Notes: generated from the letters alone by a model not told the origin. Counted from the first letter of the stretch, positions 46,545 through 55,634 are shown. The stretch is 64,000 nt of DNA from JBCCQH01 sp039024435 (GCA_039024435.1 JBCCQH010000001.1:340287-404286); one strand, 5' to 3'. Numbers and translations are program-made.

Positions 46545-46997
46545 TCAGAAGTAATCGAGCAACTCAATGTCGAAGACGAGCACCGAATTTGAAGGAATAC
46601 TGCCGACGGCCCGGCTTCCGTACCCCAAAGCCGAAGGAATGAGCAAGGTTTGGCGCCCGTTTTTGCCGATCAGTTGTAGGCCCTCTTGCCAGCCGGGGAT
46701 GAGATTGGCGAGGGGAATTTCCAGTGGGGTATTGGGCGACTGCGCCTCGTCGAACACCGTGCCGTCGGTCAGGCGCCCGGTATAGTAGGCGCGCACCGTC
46801 GAGGTGAGATCGGGCCGGCCTGAGAGTCCGGTATCCTGAATCACATGATACAAGCCAGTGCCGGTAGCGACCGCATCCAGCCCGTTGTTGGTGATGTACT
46901 CCTGAATGATGCCTTCATCGATGACGTCTTGGTCTTCCTGCTCTTTGCAGGCGGCAAGCAATAGCAAGCAAGCCAGTCCCCAAAGGTATTTTTTCAT
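46545..46997 (-). CDS. FKBP-type peptidyl-prolyl isomerase lipoprotein
   Basis: A 150-residue lipoprotein (lipobox LAAC, Cys17). After a short helical linker a single FKBP domain follows with typical pieces VRAYYTGRLTDGTVFDEAQ, LIPGWQEGLQLIGKNGRQTLLIPSALGYG and SVLVFDIELLDYF at the end. It catalyses cis-trans isomerisation of proline bonds and probably assists folding in the periplasm. The ATG lies 4 bases after a perfect TATATTTG element, suggesting a leaderless mRNA. Confidence 0.93.
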   Translation of the reverse strand: MKKYLWGLACLLLLAACKEQEDQDVIDEGIIQEYITNNGLDAVATGTGLYHVIQDTGLSGRPDLTSTVRAYYTGRLTDGTVFDEAQSPNTPLEIPLANLIPGWQEGLQLIGKNGRQTLLIPSALGYGSRAVGSIPSNSVLVFDIELLDYF

Positions 46998-47001
46998 ACC
47001 A

Positions 47002-47009
47002 CAAATATA
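47002..47009 (-). promoter_or_regulatory. -7 element directly before the FKBP gene
   Basis: A full TATATTTG match on the minus strand, 4 bases before the ATG at 46997. No good TTG is seen at the -33 distance. Confidence 0.5.
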
Positions 47010-47071
47010 CGATTTCGGGATAGCTGATGTGTCGGCGAATCCGGGAGGGGACGGAAATTCTGTGGAGCGCG

Positions 47072-47623
47072 TCAGTTCACCCCGATCCGGCGTGCGAGTT
47101 TGTAGAGGTTGCGCCAATAGCCTTCGTTTAGCTTGTCGTGGCGGACCCCCCGGCTGCTCGAAGCGTGGATAAAGGTCACATCTTCGCCCTGGACCTCCGT
47201 CACCAGGCCCACGTGGTCGATGTTGCCGTCGTTTTTCGCCGAGAAAAATACCAAATCACCCGGGCGCAATTGATCACGCCCCACCCGATCTCCGAATCGG
47301 CTTTGTTCCGCGGCGCTGCGGGGCAGGGTGACCCCATTGATGGAATAGGATTTTTGGGTCAGTCCCGAACAGTCGATGCCGTTTTTGTTGATGCCGCCGT
47401 AGCGGTAAGGGGTGCCCAAATAGGACTCCGCTTCCTGAATCACCCGGATCGTGGCCTTTCCGGCGATGGCCGTCGGTGAATCGCTGTCAGAAGTCGCCGC
47501 GCGGGTGTCGGAGTTTTTGATCAGATATTTGTATCGGTCCGCAACTTTTTTGCGGGACTTACAAGCGCTGAAGGCCAAACCGCAGAAGCAGATCAAGGCC
47601 AGCAATTTTATTTTGGAATGCAT
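47072..47623 (-). CDS. NlpC/P60 family cell-wall hydrolase lipoprotein
   Basis: A 183-residue lipoprotein (lipobox FSAC, Cys21). The NlpC/P60 papain-like domain at about 60-183 has the catalytic Cys85 in GIDCSGLT and His137 in IDHVGLVT, with the third residue in the FIHASSSRGV region (His153). It cleaves peptide cross-bridges of peptidoglycan, typically between D-Glu and diaminopimelate. A TACTTTTG element 41 bases upstream supports the start. Confidence 0.93.
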   Translation of the reverse strand: MHSKIKLLALICFCGLAFSACKSRKKVADRYKYLIKNSDTRAATSDSDSPTAIAGKATIRVIQEAESYLGTPYRYGGINKNGIDCSGLTQKSYSINGVTLPRSAAEQSRFGDRVGRDQLRPGDLVFFSAKNDGNIDHVGLVTEVQGEDVTFIHASSSRGVRHDKLNEGYWRNLYKLARRIGVN

Positions 47624-47664
47624 AACTAGCTATTTCTGGTTAGTCATTGTAATTCTCCAAAGTG

Positions 47665-47672
47665 CAAAAGTA
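47665..47672 (-). promoter_or_regulatory. -7 element of the NlpC/P60 gene
   Basis: A full TACTTTTG match on the minus strand, 41 bases before the ATG. The -33 position holds TTTC instead of TTTG at a 20-base distance. Confidence 0.5.
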
Positions 47673-47761
47673 CGGCTGTCAGATCGAACGTGAAACGGGG
47701 GTTTTCCACGTTCTTCTGCTTACGTGTATTGATCGTCAAGGGTTAATGCGATTTCAAGGGC

Positions 47762-48103
47762 TCATTCCAAATCGGCATCCAGTTCGCGCGGGTGCCAGAG
47801 CAACTGCTTGAAGTCCTGTACTTTGTCGTCGATCACCGTGACTCCGTCCTGGGCGAGGAGCACTTCCATGGGTTGTTCCGGGTCAAAATGGTGTTTGCCG
47901 GTCAGAAAGCCATTGCGGTTGACGACGCGCTGGGCGGGCACGTCCGGGGGCGAGGAATTCATGGCCCAGCCGACCATACGGGCGCTCATCTTGGTGCCGA
48001 GGTATTCGGCAATGGCCCCGTAAGTGGTGACCCGGCCGCGCGGAATCAGCCGGACCACGTCCCACACGTCTTCGAAGAAGGAGTACTTTTCTTTTTTCAT
48101 CAC
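47762..48103 (-). CDS. Alkyltransferase-like protein (MGMT family without active-site Cys)
   Basis: A 113-residue protein that is only the DNA-binding domain of O6-methylguanine-DNA methyltransferase, with RGRVTTYGAIAEYLG and the SARMVGWAMNSSP helix. The catalytic PCHR motif of true methyltransferases is replaced by PAQRVV, so the acceptor cysteine is missing. It belongs to the alkyltransferase-like (ATL) group, which binds O6-alkylguanine lesions and hands them to nucleotide excision repair. The start may be 48103 or the next codon. Confidence 0.88.
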   Translation of the reverse strand: MMKKEKYSFFEDVWDVVRLIPRGRVTTYGAIAEYLGTKMSARMVGWAMNSSPPDVPAQRVVNRNGFLTGKHHFDPEQPMEVLLAQDGVTVIDDKVQDFKQLLWHPRELDADLE

Positions 48104-48171
48104 TCCGCAATTTAGCGTTACTTTATCAAGTTGGAAACCCGTTTTCCTCGCTCAACCGCAGTTACCGCCGC

Positions 48172-49308
48172 TTATTCCACTTGAAAGAACTCCCGAATGA
48201 TCGCGTCCGACATCATTTTCCCGGTGCGGTGCAGGCGCAACTGTTCTCCCTCGATGGCCAGCCAACCATTTTGGGCAAATTGATCCACGGCAGCGGCCTC
48301 CGCATGCAACAGATCGAATCCCCACTCCCGTTTGAGGCGCCTCAGGTCCACGCCCTCGGCCTTGCGCAGGTGGGTCATCAGATATTCGTTCAGTTGATCC
48401 AGTGCGGAGAGTTGTTCGGTTTCCTGCAGGCCGGTCCCCCCGGCCGCGATGGCTTTGAGGTAGCGGGCATTGTTGCGGACATTCCAACTGCGGCTGTGGT
48501 TGCGGTAGGAATGCGCCGAGGGTCCGAGCCCCAAGTAGGGCACCCCGAGCCAGTAATTTGAATTGTGGCAGGAGCGGTGGCCGGGTCGGGCAAAATTGGA
48601 CAGTTCATAGTGCTCGTAGCCGGCCGCTTCGAGGGCATCGATCAGGAAAAAAAACTGTTCCTGGTAAGACTGGTCGGGGGGCAGGACGACCTGATTGCGG
48701 ATGACCTGGTGCTGCAATTGGGTGCGCGGTTCCACCGTGAGGGCGTAGGCGGAGAGGTGAGCGGGGCGGTACTCGAGCACGCGCTGGACATTGTCCCGCC
48801 ACCGTGCCATGCTGGCCCCAGGAATGCCGTAGATCAGGTCCAGGCTCAAATTGTGAAAGCCCATCTTCCAGGTGTCTTTCAGACAGGCGTGGGCTTGGGC
48901 GGCATCGTGAGAGCGCCGCATGAGGCGGAGATCAGCGTCGTGGAAGGACTGGATCCCGATGCTCAGGCGGTTGATTTCGGTTTGGGCCAATGCTTCCAAC
49001 TGGACCGGCGAGAGGTCATCTGGATTGGCTTCCAGGGTGATTTCTGCGTCCGGCGCAAAAGGGAAGGTTTGCCGCAAATGCTCGATCAAGGCCGCCAATA
49101 CCGCTGCTCCGAGTAGACTGGGCGTCCCTCCACCCAGGTACAGCGTTTCGATTGCCTCTCCGCGGGGAAAAAAATCGGATCGGAGTTGCGCCTCCGCGCA
49201 AATCGCCGCTACGATGTCTTCCAGGCGGGTGTGATTGGTACTGAAGTGAAAGTCGCAGTAGGTGCAAGCCTGGCGGCAAAACGGGATATGTACGTAGATG
49301 CCGCCCAT
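48172..49308 (-). CDS. hemW: Radical SAM heme chaperone HemW
   Basis: A 378-residue radical SAM protein of the HemN/HemW family. The 4Fe-4S binding motif CRQACTYC has Cys11, Cys15 and Cys18, and YLGGGTPS and EANPDD follow. The C-terminal HemN-type domain is present. HemW inserts heme into respiratory proteins; the motif CxxxCxxC without the extra fourth cysteine favours HemW over coproporphyrinogen dehydrogenase HemN. It follows an aminotransferase gene by 10 bases on the minus strand. Confidence 0.9.
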   Translation of the reverse strand: MGGIYVHIPFCRQACTYCDFHFSTNHTRLEDIVAAICAEAQLRSDFFPRGEAIETLYLGGGTPSLLGAAVLAALIEHLRQTFPFAPDAEITLEANPDDLSPVQLEALAQTEINRLSIGIQSFHDADLRLMRRSHDAAQAHACLKDTWKMGFHNLSLDLIYGIPGASMARWRDNVQRVLEYRPAHLSAYALTVEPRTQLQHQVIRNQVVLPPDQSYQEQFFFLIDALEAAGYEHYELSNFARPGHRSCHNSNYWLGVPYLGLGPSAHSYRNHSRSWNVRNNARYLKAIAAGGTGLQETEQLSALDQLNEYLMTHLRKAEGVDLRRLKREWGFDLLHAEAAAVDQFAQNGWLAIEGEQLRLHRTGKMMSDAIIREFFQVE

Positions 49309-49318
49309 GCCCGGGAAA

Positions 49319-50542
49319 TCAGTTGGATTCAGCGGTTGCCGTGGCAATTTTGCTGCCGGGATATACCTTCAGCCCCTCGGCGAGACAGCCCATGGCCTTT
49401 TCCAGATCGGCTTGGTTGAGGACGTAGGCGATGCGGACCTCATCCAGCCCGAGTCCCGGAGTCGCGTAGAATCCGGCGGCGGGAGCCATCATGACGGTCG
49501 CGCCCTCGTAGGAAAAACTTTCCAGCATCCACCGGCAAAAGGTCTCGGTATTGTCCACCGGGAGGCGCACGGTCAGGTAGAAGGCTCCGGAGGCCTGGGG
49601 AACGACGGTGCCGGGAATGTCGCGCAATAGCCGGACCAGGGCGTCGCGGCGGGCGACGTATTCGGCCTTTACATTGGTGAAGTACGCCGGTTCCACATCG
49701 ATAACCGCTTCGGCGCCGAGCTGGGCCAGGGTCGGGGGCGACAAGCGGGCCTGGGCGGCTTTGAGGGCCGTGGCAATGATGCCCTCGTTGTAGGAGACAA
49801 TGTTGCCGATGCGTGCGCCACAAGCCGAGTAGCGCTTAGAGATGGAGTCGACCACGATTACGTGTTGTTCGAGGCCTTCCAGAGTGAGAGCGGATACGTG
49901 TTGCTCCCCATCGTAGACAAACTCGCGGTAGACTTCATCGACGACGAGGAAGAGGTCGTGCTTGAGCACAAGGTCGCGCAATTTCAGCAGCGCTTCCTTG
50001 GTGTACAGCTTGCCCGTAGGGTTGCTGGGATTGCAAATGAGAATGGCCCGGGTGCGCGCGGTGATCAGCTTCTCGAATTCCTCGATTTCCGGCAGGTCAA
50101 AGTTGTCCTCCAGCCGGGTAGTAATCGGCACGACGTGGGCCCCCGTGGCGATGGAAAAGCCGTTGTAGTTGGCGTAGAAGGGCTCGGGAATGATGACTTC
50201 ATCGCCGAGGTCGACCGCCGCCAAAAAGGCAAAGTTGAGGGCTTCGGAGCCGCCGGTGGTGACAAGAAGATTTTTCGGAGTCAGTGGAATCCCGATGCGC
50301 CGGTAGTACTCAATAAATTTGTTCTGGACGGAAGGGATGCCCTGCGAATGGCTGTAGGACAGCACCGGGATATCCGCCGCTTTTACCGCCTCCATGAACT
50401 GCGGCGGCGTAGGAATGTCCGGCTGTCCGATGTTGAGGTGGTACACTTTGGTCCCGCGGGCCTTGGCACCGTCGGCGTAGGGAACCAACTTGCGAATGGG
50501 CGAGGACGGCATGGCCGTTCCGCGTTTCGAGATCTGAGGCAT
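49319..50542 (-). CDS. Class I/II pyridoxal phosphate-dependent aminotransferase
   Basis: A 407-residue aminotransferase of fold type I. The PLP-binding lysine is Lys236 in DSISKRYSACGARIG, with the substrate-binding YANYNG, NPSNPTGK and DEVYREF segments. It resembles aspartate or aromatic aminotransferases of subgroup I-gamma; the amino acid substrate cannot be told from sequence. The ATG at 50542 (MPQISKRG) is 24 bases after a TATTTTTG element. It is transcribed together with hemW. Confidence 0.9.
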   Translation of the reverse strand: MPQISKRGTAMPSSPIRKLVPYADGAKARGTKVYHLNIGQPDIPTPPQFMEAVKAADIPVLSYSHSQGIPSVQNKFIEYYRRIGIPLTPKNLLVTTGGSEALNFAFLAAVDLGDEVIIPEPFYANYNGFSIATGAHVVPITTRLEDNFDLPEIEEFEKLITARTRAILICNPSNPTGKLYTKEALLKLRDLVLKHDLFLVVDEVYREFVYDGEQHVSALTLEGLEQHVIVVDSISKRYSACGARIGNIVSYNEGIIATALKAAQARLSPPTLAQLGAEAVIDVEPAYFTNVKAEYVARRDALVRLLRDIPGTVVPQASGAFYLTVRLPVDNTETFCRWMLESFSYEGATVMMAPAAGFYATPGLGLDEVRIAYVLNQADLEKAMGCLAEGLKVYPGSKIATATAESN

Positions 50543-50566
50543 ACCTGATTTTGATTGAGTGAAGGG

Positions 50567-50574
50567 CAAAAATA
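50567..50574 (-). promoter_or_regulatory. -7 element of the aminotransferase-hemW unit
   Basis: A full TATTTTTG match on the minus strand, 24 bases before the aminotransferase ATG. No clear -33 TTG. Confidence 0.45.
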
Positions 50575-50660
50575 AGGAAAAGGCCGTGTGGATTGAAGAC
50601 AGGCCAGGAATTTCGCCGGCGCAGGGTGTCGGGGGGCTGACGGGCCTCGGCAATATTGGT

Positions 50661-50700
50661 GGGGATCATCGTCTGCCCCGGGACAAGATCGATGATCCCC
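50661..50700. repeat. Hairpin between two minus-strand genes
   Basis: A perfect 11-base stem (50661-50671 with 50690-50700) around an 18-base loop, next to the terminator hairpin at 50702-50726. It may be a second terminator or a regulatory hairpin upstream of the aminotransferase promoter. Confidence 0.5.
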
Positions 50701-50701
50701 A

Positions 50702-50726
50702 ACAAAAAGAGCGGCTCCCGCCGCTC
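50702..50726 (-). terminator. Intrinsic terminator of the small secreted protein gene
   Basis: A perfect 7-base stem (50709-50715 with 50720-50726, 4-base loop) followed on the minus strand by a run of five T. Confidence 0.7.
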
Positions 50727-50761
50727 CCTGTCATATATCGGTTCGTTCCGCCCGGGAATAC

Positions 50762-51136
50762 TTACACGGTGCGGAACTTGAATTTCACTTCGTGGAAGGT
50801 GCCATCCGCCGAATAATAGTTCACAAAGCAGGTGACCTTCAGCTTTTGCTCGGGCATGTGCATGATCCCCTTGACTTCGCCGGTTTCATCCACTTCAAAC
50901 TCGTGCTTGACCCAACTGATGCCCGCTTTCTTGACCTTGATGTTGATCATCGAATTGGGCTTAATTCCGATGGCTTCCAGGTACACCGTATCGTCCCGGG
51001 GGAATTCCAGCTTCTTTTCCGGCTGGATCAATTTGCCATCGATGCGGACCTCCGCGCTCTCGGGAGCCGGGGCAAATGCCGTGGCGGTAAAAAACAAAAA
51101 GAGGATCGGCAGAATTCGCAAAACATTCCTTTTCAT
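50762..51136 (-). CDS. Small secreted protein of unknown function
   Basis: A 124-residue protein with a signal peptide (VLRILPILFLFFTATAFA) and a single beta-rich domain of about 100 residues, acidic with alternating strands (for example EVRIDGKLIQPEKKLEF and FEVDETGEVKGIMHM), resembling an immunoglobulin-like fold. No cysteine pair. No family recognised. It ends in an intrinsic terminator. The upstream start four codons earlier (51148) is less likely. Confidence 0.6.
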   Translation of the reverse strand: MKRNVLRILPILFLFFTATAFAPAPESAEVRIDGKLIQPEKKLEFPRDDTVYLEAIGIKPNSMINIKVKKAGISWVKHEFEVDETGEVKGIMHMPEQKLKVTCFVNYYSADGTFHEVKFKFRTV

Positions 51137-51301
51137 GGGTGCAAACATTAAGATTGATCAAGATTGTGTCTCCTGTGTGAGCAACTTAAAGATCGGGGTT
51201 CTGCCGGAAAAGTGGCGCCGCAAAATGAAAAATGATCTAACATCTCCACGGGGGACAACTTGTCCCAATAATGTTTCTCGGAAAAACTTTCGGTGCAAGA
51301 A

Positions 51302-51835
51302 TCAGGTTTTGCGCTTGCGAAAAATGCTTTTGCGCAGCACAATGAAGCCAACAGTGACCACACTGAGGATCCCCAGGATCAGAATGAGAAGATTCATTTG
51401 CTTCCCGATGGGGCGCTCTCCGGGAATAAACCCGTTGCCGAGTTGTGCCATTCGCTGCCCAAACTCCGGTTCATCCACCGCAAGATTGGGTTCGCAACGG
51501 GTCGATTCGATGGTCTGGTGGCGCTTATTGCCAAATACCAAGTAGCGCCGGCCTTTTTTGAAGGGAAATCCGCAATTGATCGTGGCCTCGGTGTGGATAG
51601 TGGCGTTTGGTTCGATGGTCCGCTTCCAGGAACTGTCCACCTGAAAGACGATGTTCAGCCCGCCTTTGATCGGGTTGGTCACGACTCCAATGCAAGTTCC
51701 GACAAAAATGACGTTGGCCGCTTCCACGGCGGGTTCCCAGTTGTCGGTGGGACAACCGCAATCCGGTTGTGCGGAACTGATCCGCGGGAACAGGAGCAGC
51801 ACCAACAAAAATGCCGAGGGGAGGAACCGTTGCAT
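51302..51835 (-). CDS. Membrane-anchored protein with netrin/TIMP-like domain
   Basis: A 177-residue protein with a signal peptide (SAFLLVLLLFPRISSAQ), a Cys-containing domain of about 100 residues (CGCP near 24-27, then NVIFVGTCIGVV, INCGFPF and TRCEPN) and a C-terminal membrane segment (LLILILGILSVVTVGFIVL) followed by basic residues. The cysteine spacing and the VFVGTV-type strand resemble netrin-like/tissue-inhibitor-of-metalloprotease OB folds, which is suggestive but not certain. It is the last gene of an operon beginning at the thioesterase, starting one base after the ABC ATPase stop. Confidence 0.6.
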   Translation of the reverse strand: MQRFLPSAFLLVLLLFPRISSAQPDCGCPTDNWEPAVEAANVIFVGTCIGVVTNPIKGGLNIVFQVDSSWKRTIEPNATIHTEATINCGFPFKKGRRYLVFGNKRHQTIESTRCEPNLAVDEPEFGQRMAQLGNGFIPGERPIGKQMNLLILILGILSVVTVGFIVLRKSIFRKRKT

Positions 51836-51836
51836 G

Positions 51837-52562
51837 TTAATCGAACTTCCGGATCTCGCGGATGTTTTCGTTTTTCGCAATGCTTTCCACTTGACCGTCG
51901 CGCAAGCGGATCACCGTGTGGGCGTATTCGGCAATGTCCTCCTCGTGGGTGACCAGGATGATGGTTTGGCCGCTCTGGTGCAGCTCGGCAAAGAGGGCCA
52001 TGATTTCGTAGCTCGTGCGCGTGTCTAGGTTTCCGGTAGGTTCGTCCGCCAGGAGAATGGAGGGATCGTTGACCAGGGCGCGGGCCACCGCCACCCGCTG
52101 GCGCTGGCCGCCGGAAAGCTCATTGGGTCGGTGGTGAACGCGGTCGCCGAGGCCTACGCTTTCGAGGATGTTTCCGGCGATGCGCTGCCGTTCGGAGCGC
52201 GATTTGCCCGCGTAGATTAGCGGCAAGGCTACATTTTCCAAAGCCGTCGAGCGCGGCAGCAAGTTGAACGTCTGGAACACAAACCCGATTTCCCGGTTGC
52301 GCACCTCGGCGAGTTCATTGTCGTCCATCTCGCTGACCTTGATACCATTGAGGATGTAATCTCCGTCACTGGGCGTGTCCAGGCAGCCCACAATGTTCAT
52401 GAGGGTGGACTTGCCCGATCCAGAAGGCCCCATGATCGCGACGTAATCGTTGCGGTGAATGCTCAAATCCACCCCGTCGAGGGCATTGATGGTCTCTTCC
52501 CCCATTTGGTAGCTGCGGCGGATGTTGCGCAACTGGATGACCGGTTCTGTGTGTGCTTTCAT
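51837..52562 (-). CDS. ABC transporter ATP-binding protein (MacB/LolD type)
   Basis: A 241-residue ABC ATPase with Walker A GPSGSGKST at 45-53, signature LSGGQ at 149-153, Walker B ILLADEP near 169-175 and H-loop in LVTHEED. The short form and the sequence ISKN-like Q-loop region FQTFNLL fit the MacB/LolD group that powers mechanotransmission-type exporters. No permease gene of that group is adjacent; instead a TPR membrane protein lies directly upstream (3-base gap). The permease partner may be elsewhere. Confidence 0.9.
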   Translation of the reverse strand: MKAHTEPVIQLRNIRRSYQMGEETINALDGVDLSIHRNDYVAIMGPSGSGKSTLMNIVGCLDTPSDGDYILNGIKVSEMDDNELAEVRNREIGFVFQTFNLLPRSTALENVALPLIYAGKSRSERQRIAGNILESVGLGDRVHHRPNELSGGQRQRVAVARALVNDPSILLADEPTGNLDTRTSYEIMALFAELHQSGQTIILVTHEEDIAEYAHTVIRLRDGQVESIAKNENIREIRKFD

Positions 52563-52565
52563 AGG

Positions 52566-55500
52566 TTATTCCGGGTTTTCTGCGCGATAAAAGGCGATTT
52601 CGGCATCAAATTCGGCTTCGATTTCCGCGGCGCGGGCGTCGTTGATCGACCACCGGGCCGCCTGGACGGCCGCTCCCCCACAGGCTGATTCCCGATTGAG
52701 CAGCCGCTCGAAGTGCGCCATCTGGTACCAAAAATCGGCATTTCGGGGGTTAATGTCCAGGGCATCGTAGACCATATTTTGGCCGTCGAAGTCCTGGCGG
52801 GTGGCGCGGTACAGTTTACTCAGCCCAATCACCGCTTCCTGGTCCAGGGGATGCGCTGCATGCAACTTTTCGTAAAACCCAATTGCGGCGGCGGTATCCT
52901 GTCGGGCCAGCGCCACCTCAGCTTCCAGCAAGCGCACCTCAGTGTCATCGGGGGCGGCTTTGATCAGGTCGCGGTACAGGGCCATCGCCGCCTCGGTTTC
53001 ACCGCGGCGCAGAAGGGCCCGGGCCTTGACCGTGCGCAGGCCCACGTGCTCCGGTTCGAGGTCCAAGCCCGGCTGGAGGTTGCTAAAGACCAGGGAGTCT
53101 CCGAGTCGCAAGCTGATCCGGCCCATCTCCAGATAGGGAATTACCGAGCTGGAATCCTTTTCGATCAGGCGGCGAAACGCCTCCAGGGCCCCGGGAATGT
53201 TGTCGATCTTGCCGGCGTACAGGCCCACCCGCGTCCAATCGTCCTTGGTGAGGCTGCCCGCGTCGAAGCCCAGCAGGGCAAAGAAGTACTCGCCGCGGGC
53301 CATTTGCAGCATCGCCGACTCTTTGGCGACCGCCTCAAACTGGGTGGAATCCTGGACCCGCACTTCGTTCAAGAGTTGGAAGCCGGCGTCGTGGTCGCCC
53401 CGGTCGATCTCCATGTAGGCTTGGTTCAGCAGATCCTCGCTCCGGCCGGAAGCGACCGACTGGCCGAAGTACTGCGCGGCCATTTCGGGGACGCCCCGGG
53501 CAAAAAAGGCGACCGCAAGATAGTGGTAGGCGTAGCGGCGGAATTTGGGGTAGTTGGCGTCGAGGTAAAGCATCCGGGACAGGGACTCCGAAATTTTGCC
53601 CTGCTCGAAGAGCAACATGCCGTCGAGCAGGAGGACGTCCGGGGTTTCCTGCCGGGCGAGCAAGGTGTCCATGATACCTTTGGCGGCGGTAAAATTGCCG
53701 GTTCGGTAGCGCTCCAGGGCAAAATTGAACAGGGCGGAGCGCTGCTCCTGGATGGCGGGCAATTGGGCCAGGGAATCGGGGATAGCGACGCGGCTGCCGT
53801 TGCGGATATTGTAAAAGAGCGCATTGGTGACGATGGCGGCGCCGGGGTTTTCGGTGGCCAGGCCGGCGGTGAGGAACTTTTCCGCCCATTCCGGCTTGTC
53901 GTTTTCCAAGTAAATGCGCGCGAGGTTGGCGTACATGCCGGAATTGTCCGGATCGCCGGAAAGCGCTTTTTTCATCTGAATGACCGCCGAATCGACCTTG
54001 CCATAGGCTTTGTAGAGCAGGGCGAGGTTGTTGGCGATGTAGGGATCCTCGACACGCTCCTGATTGGTCTTGAGGAGATCGAGGGCAACCGAGGGCCGGA
54101 ATTCTTCCACTTCGAGGCCGGCGCGGTTGAGGATCGCCGGAGCGAACCCATCGTAGCGGGCGGCTTTGGTGAAGGACTCGCGGGCGCGTTCGATATTTTC
54201 CCGGGTCAGGAAAAGCATCGCAAGGTTGTAGTTGGCTTTGATGTTGCCGTCGGATACCCCCACGGCAGTACCGTACAGCGTCATGGCCTCGGGGATGTTG
54301 CCCGCGAGGAAATCGAGGTCGGCGAGGCGGTTGTAGAGGATGCCGGAAAACAGTTTTTGGGTGCGTCCGCCACCACTTGCCTCAAACGCAAAACCGACCA
54401 GGGCGGTGGCGATCACCACGAAAAAGTAGAGCAGCCGCTTGGGCATCATGCTCAGGAAGTAAAAATTGACCCGTGCCCGGATGAGCGGTCCGAAATTGTA
54501 GAAGATATAAAAGAAGTGAAACAAGCCGGTGAGGAAGAACAAGATCACCGCGACGCGTTCGATCATCAGCACAAAAAAGTGGTCTCCGAGGGCTGCGTGG
54601 AAGAAAAAGGTGCTCAAGGCGATCACCGACAGGGCGGTGAATCCCATGGACATGCCCCGGTTGTCGATCGAGTGCTTGAGGATGGGAAACATGTTTTGCT
54701 TGGTGCCCACCATGACCACCGCCGCGAGGGCGAGCAGGTGGACCGGCCGCAGGGGAAAGTCCTCCGGATAAGGCACGATGTCCCAGCCCATCAGGTGTTG
54801 CAGCATGAGGAATTGCAAGGCGCTGATCACCAAAAATACCCCCAAAATGACCGGGAAGCGCACCCGGTACCGTTTGTCCTTGGCGTTGGTGGCGAGAAAA
54901 AACATGAGGTTGCTGAGGTCATTCCCGACGAAAAACAGGTAGACGAAAAGAATGATCACCAGTGGGGCGTACATGCCCACGGTTGAACTGTGGAGACCGC
55001 TCCAGCCCTGGAATTGGAATTGCAGGAAAAAGGGCAGCGCCCCCACTACGGCAAAGATCAGCAAGCGCAGGGGATAGGCCATGCGGATCACCCCTTGCTG
55101 CAGGAGGTAGGCCGGCCCGAAAAGCAGGACCGCGAGGCCCAGATTGAAGAGCCAGGAGTTTTCTGGCGCGATGCTTTCGAAGGCTCCGGAGATGAAAATC
55201 ACCATCGCAAAGGCGAAATAGACGATGTAGGCAAACCAGTTTTTGAGATAGGTCGCGGCGGCCATAAGGTAAGACCAGCCGAGGACCTGGGCCAGGACGA
55301 ATACGAGCACAAGCCACGCTTGGGGGACAATGGGGGTCGCTACGAAACTGACCTGTTCTTTCCAGGCTCCGATTTCGGTGTTCATGGTGCGGTAGCCGGA
55401 TTTGTATTCGCGGAGGGCGATTTCTTCCAGTTCCGGGGCGTGGAATTCATTGACTTGCAGGGACCAGCGCACGGGATCTTCGGCGGCCATGATCGAGCCG

Positions 55501-55616
55501 ATGGCCAGGGCGAGCAGGGCGCCGTACAAGACGAGGAAGAGGCCCTTGGAGGGCAGATCCATGATCTGAAAGAAGCGGTATAGCGGAATGACCTTGAGTT
55601 TTCGTTTCGGCTGCAT
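52566..55616 (-). CDS. Large membrane protein with TPR-like C-terminal half
   Basis: A 1016-residue protein. About eleven membrane segments lie in residues 15-410, for example LFLVLYGALLALAIGSIMA and FPVILGVFLVISALQFLML. The C-terminal 600 residues are an array of TPR-like helix pairs (such as GNIPEAMTLYGTAVGVSD and YGKVDSAVIQMKKALSGDP). No known family covers the whole protein. The stop lies 3 bases before the ABC ATPase gene, so the ATPase may work with this protein, possibly in place of a usual permease. Operon with PlsC and a thioesterase upstream. Confidence 0.65.
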   Translation of the reverse strand: MQPKRKLKVIPLYRFFQIMDLPSKGLFLVLYGALLALAIGSIMAAEDPVRWSLQVNEFHAPELEEIALREYKSGYRTMNTEIGAWKEQVSFVATPIVPQAWLVLVFVLAQVLGWSYLMAAATYLKNWFAYIVYFAFAMVIFISGAFESIAPENSWLFNLGLAVLLFGPAYLLQQGVIRMAYPLRLLIFAVVGALPFFLQFQFQGWSGLHSSTVGMYAPLVIILFVYLFFVGNDLSNLMFFLATNAKDKRYRVRFPVILGVFLVISALQFLMLQHLMGWDIVPYPEDFPLRPVHLLALAAVVMVGTKQNMFPILKHSIDNRGMSMGFTALSVIALSTFFFHAALGDHFFVLMIERVAVILFFLTGLFHFFYIFYNFGPLIRARVNFYFLSMMPKRLLYFFVVIATALVGFAFEASGGGRTQKLFSGILYNRLADLDFLAGNIPEAMTLYGTAVGVSDGNIKANYNLAMLFLTRENIERARESFTKAARYDGFAPAILNRAGLEVEEFRPSVALDLLKTNQERVEDPYIANNLALLYKAYGKVDSAVIQMKKALSGDPDNSGMYANLARIYLENDKPEWAEKFLTAGLATENPGAAIVTNALFYNIRNGSRVAIPDSLAQLPAIQEQRSALFNFALERYRTGNFTAAKGIMDTLLARQETPDVLLLDGMLLFEQGKISESLSRMLYLDANYPKFRRYAYHYLAVAFFARGVPEMAAQYFGQSVASGRSEDLLNQAYMEIDRGDHDAGFQLLNEVRVQDSTQFEAVAKESAMLQMARGEYFFALLGFDAGSLTKDDWTRVGLYAGKIDNIPGALEAFRRLIEKDSSSVIPYLEMGRISLRLGDSLVFSNLQPGLDLEPEHVGLRTVKARALLRRGETEAAMALYRDLIKAAPDDTEVRLLEAEVALARQDTAAAIGFYEKLHAAHPLDQEAVIGLSKLYRATRQDFDGQNMVYDALDINPRNADFWYQMAHFERLLNRESACGGAAVQAARWSINDARAAEIEAEFDAEIAFYRAENPE

Positions 55617-55634
55617 GTCTCTTCTCTTGGGGCG

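Noticed and set aside
46286..46567. Short open frames on both strands between 46286 and 46567
   Set aside because: Neither has a promoter, signal peptide, family or neighbour support; the minus one overlaps the FKBP 3' end.
52713..54986. Plus-strand open frame of 757 codons
   Set aside because: It lies entirely opposite the 1016-residue TPR membrane protein, whose membrane segments and repeats are clear; the antisense frame shows no domain or signal.
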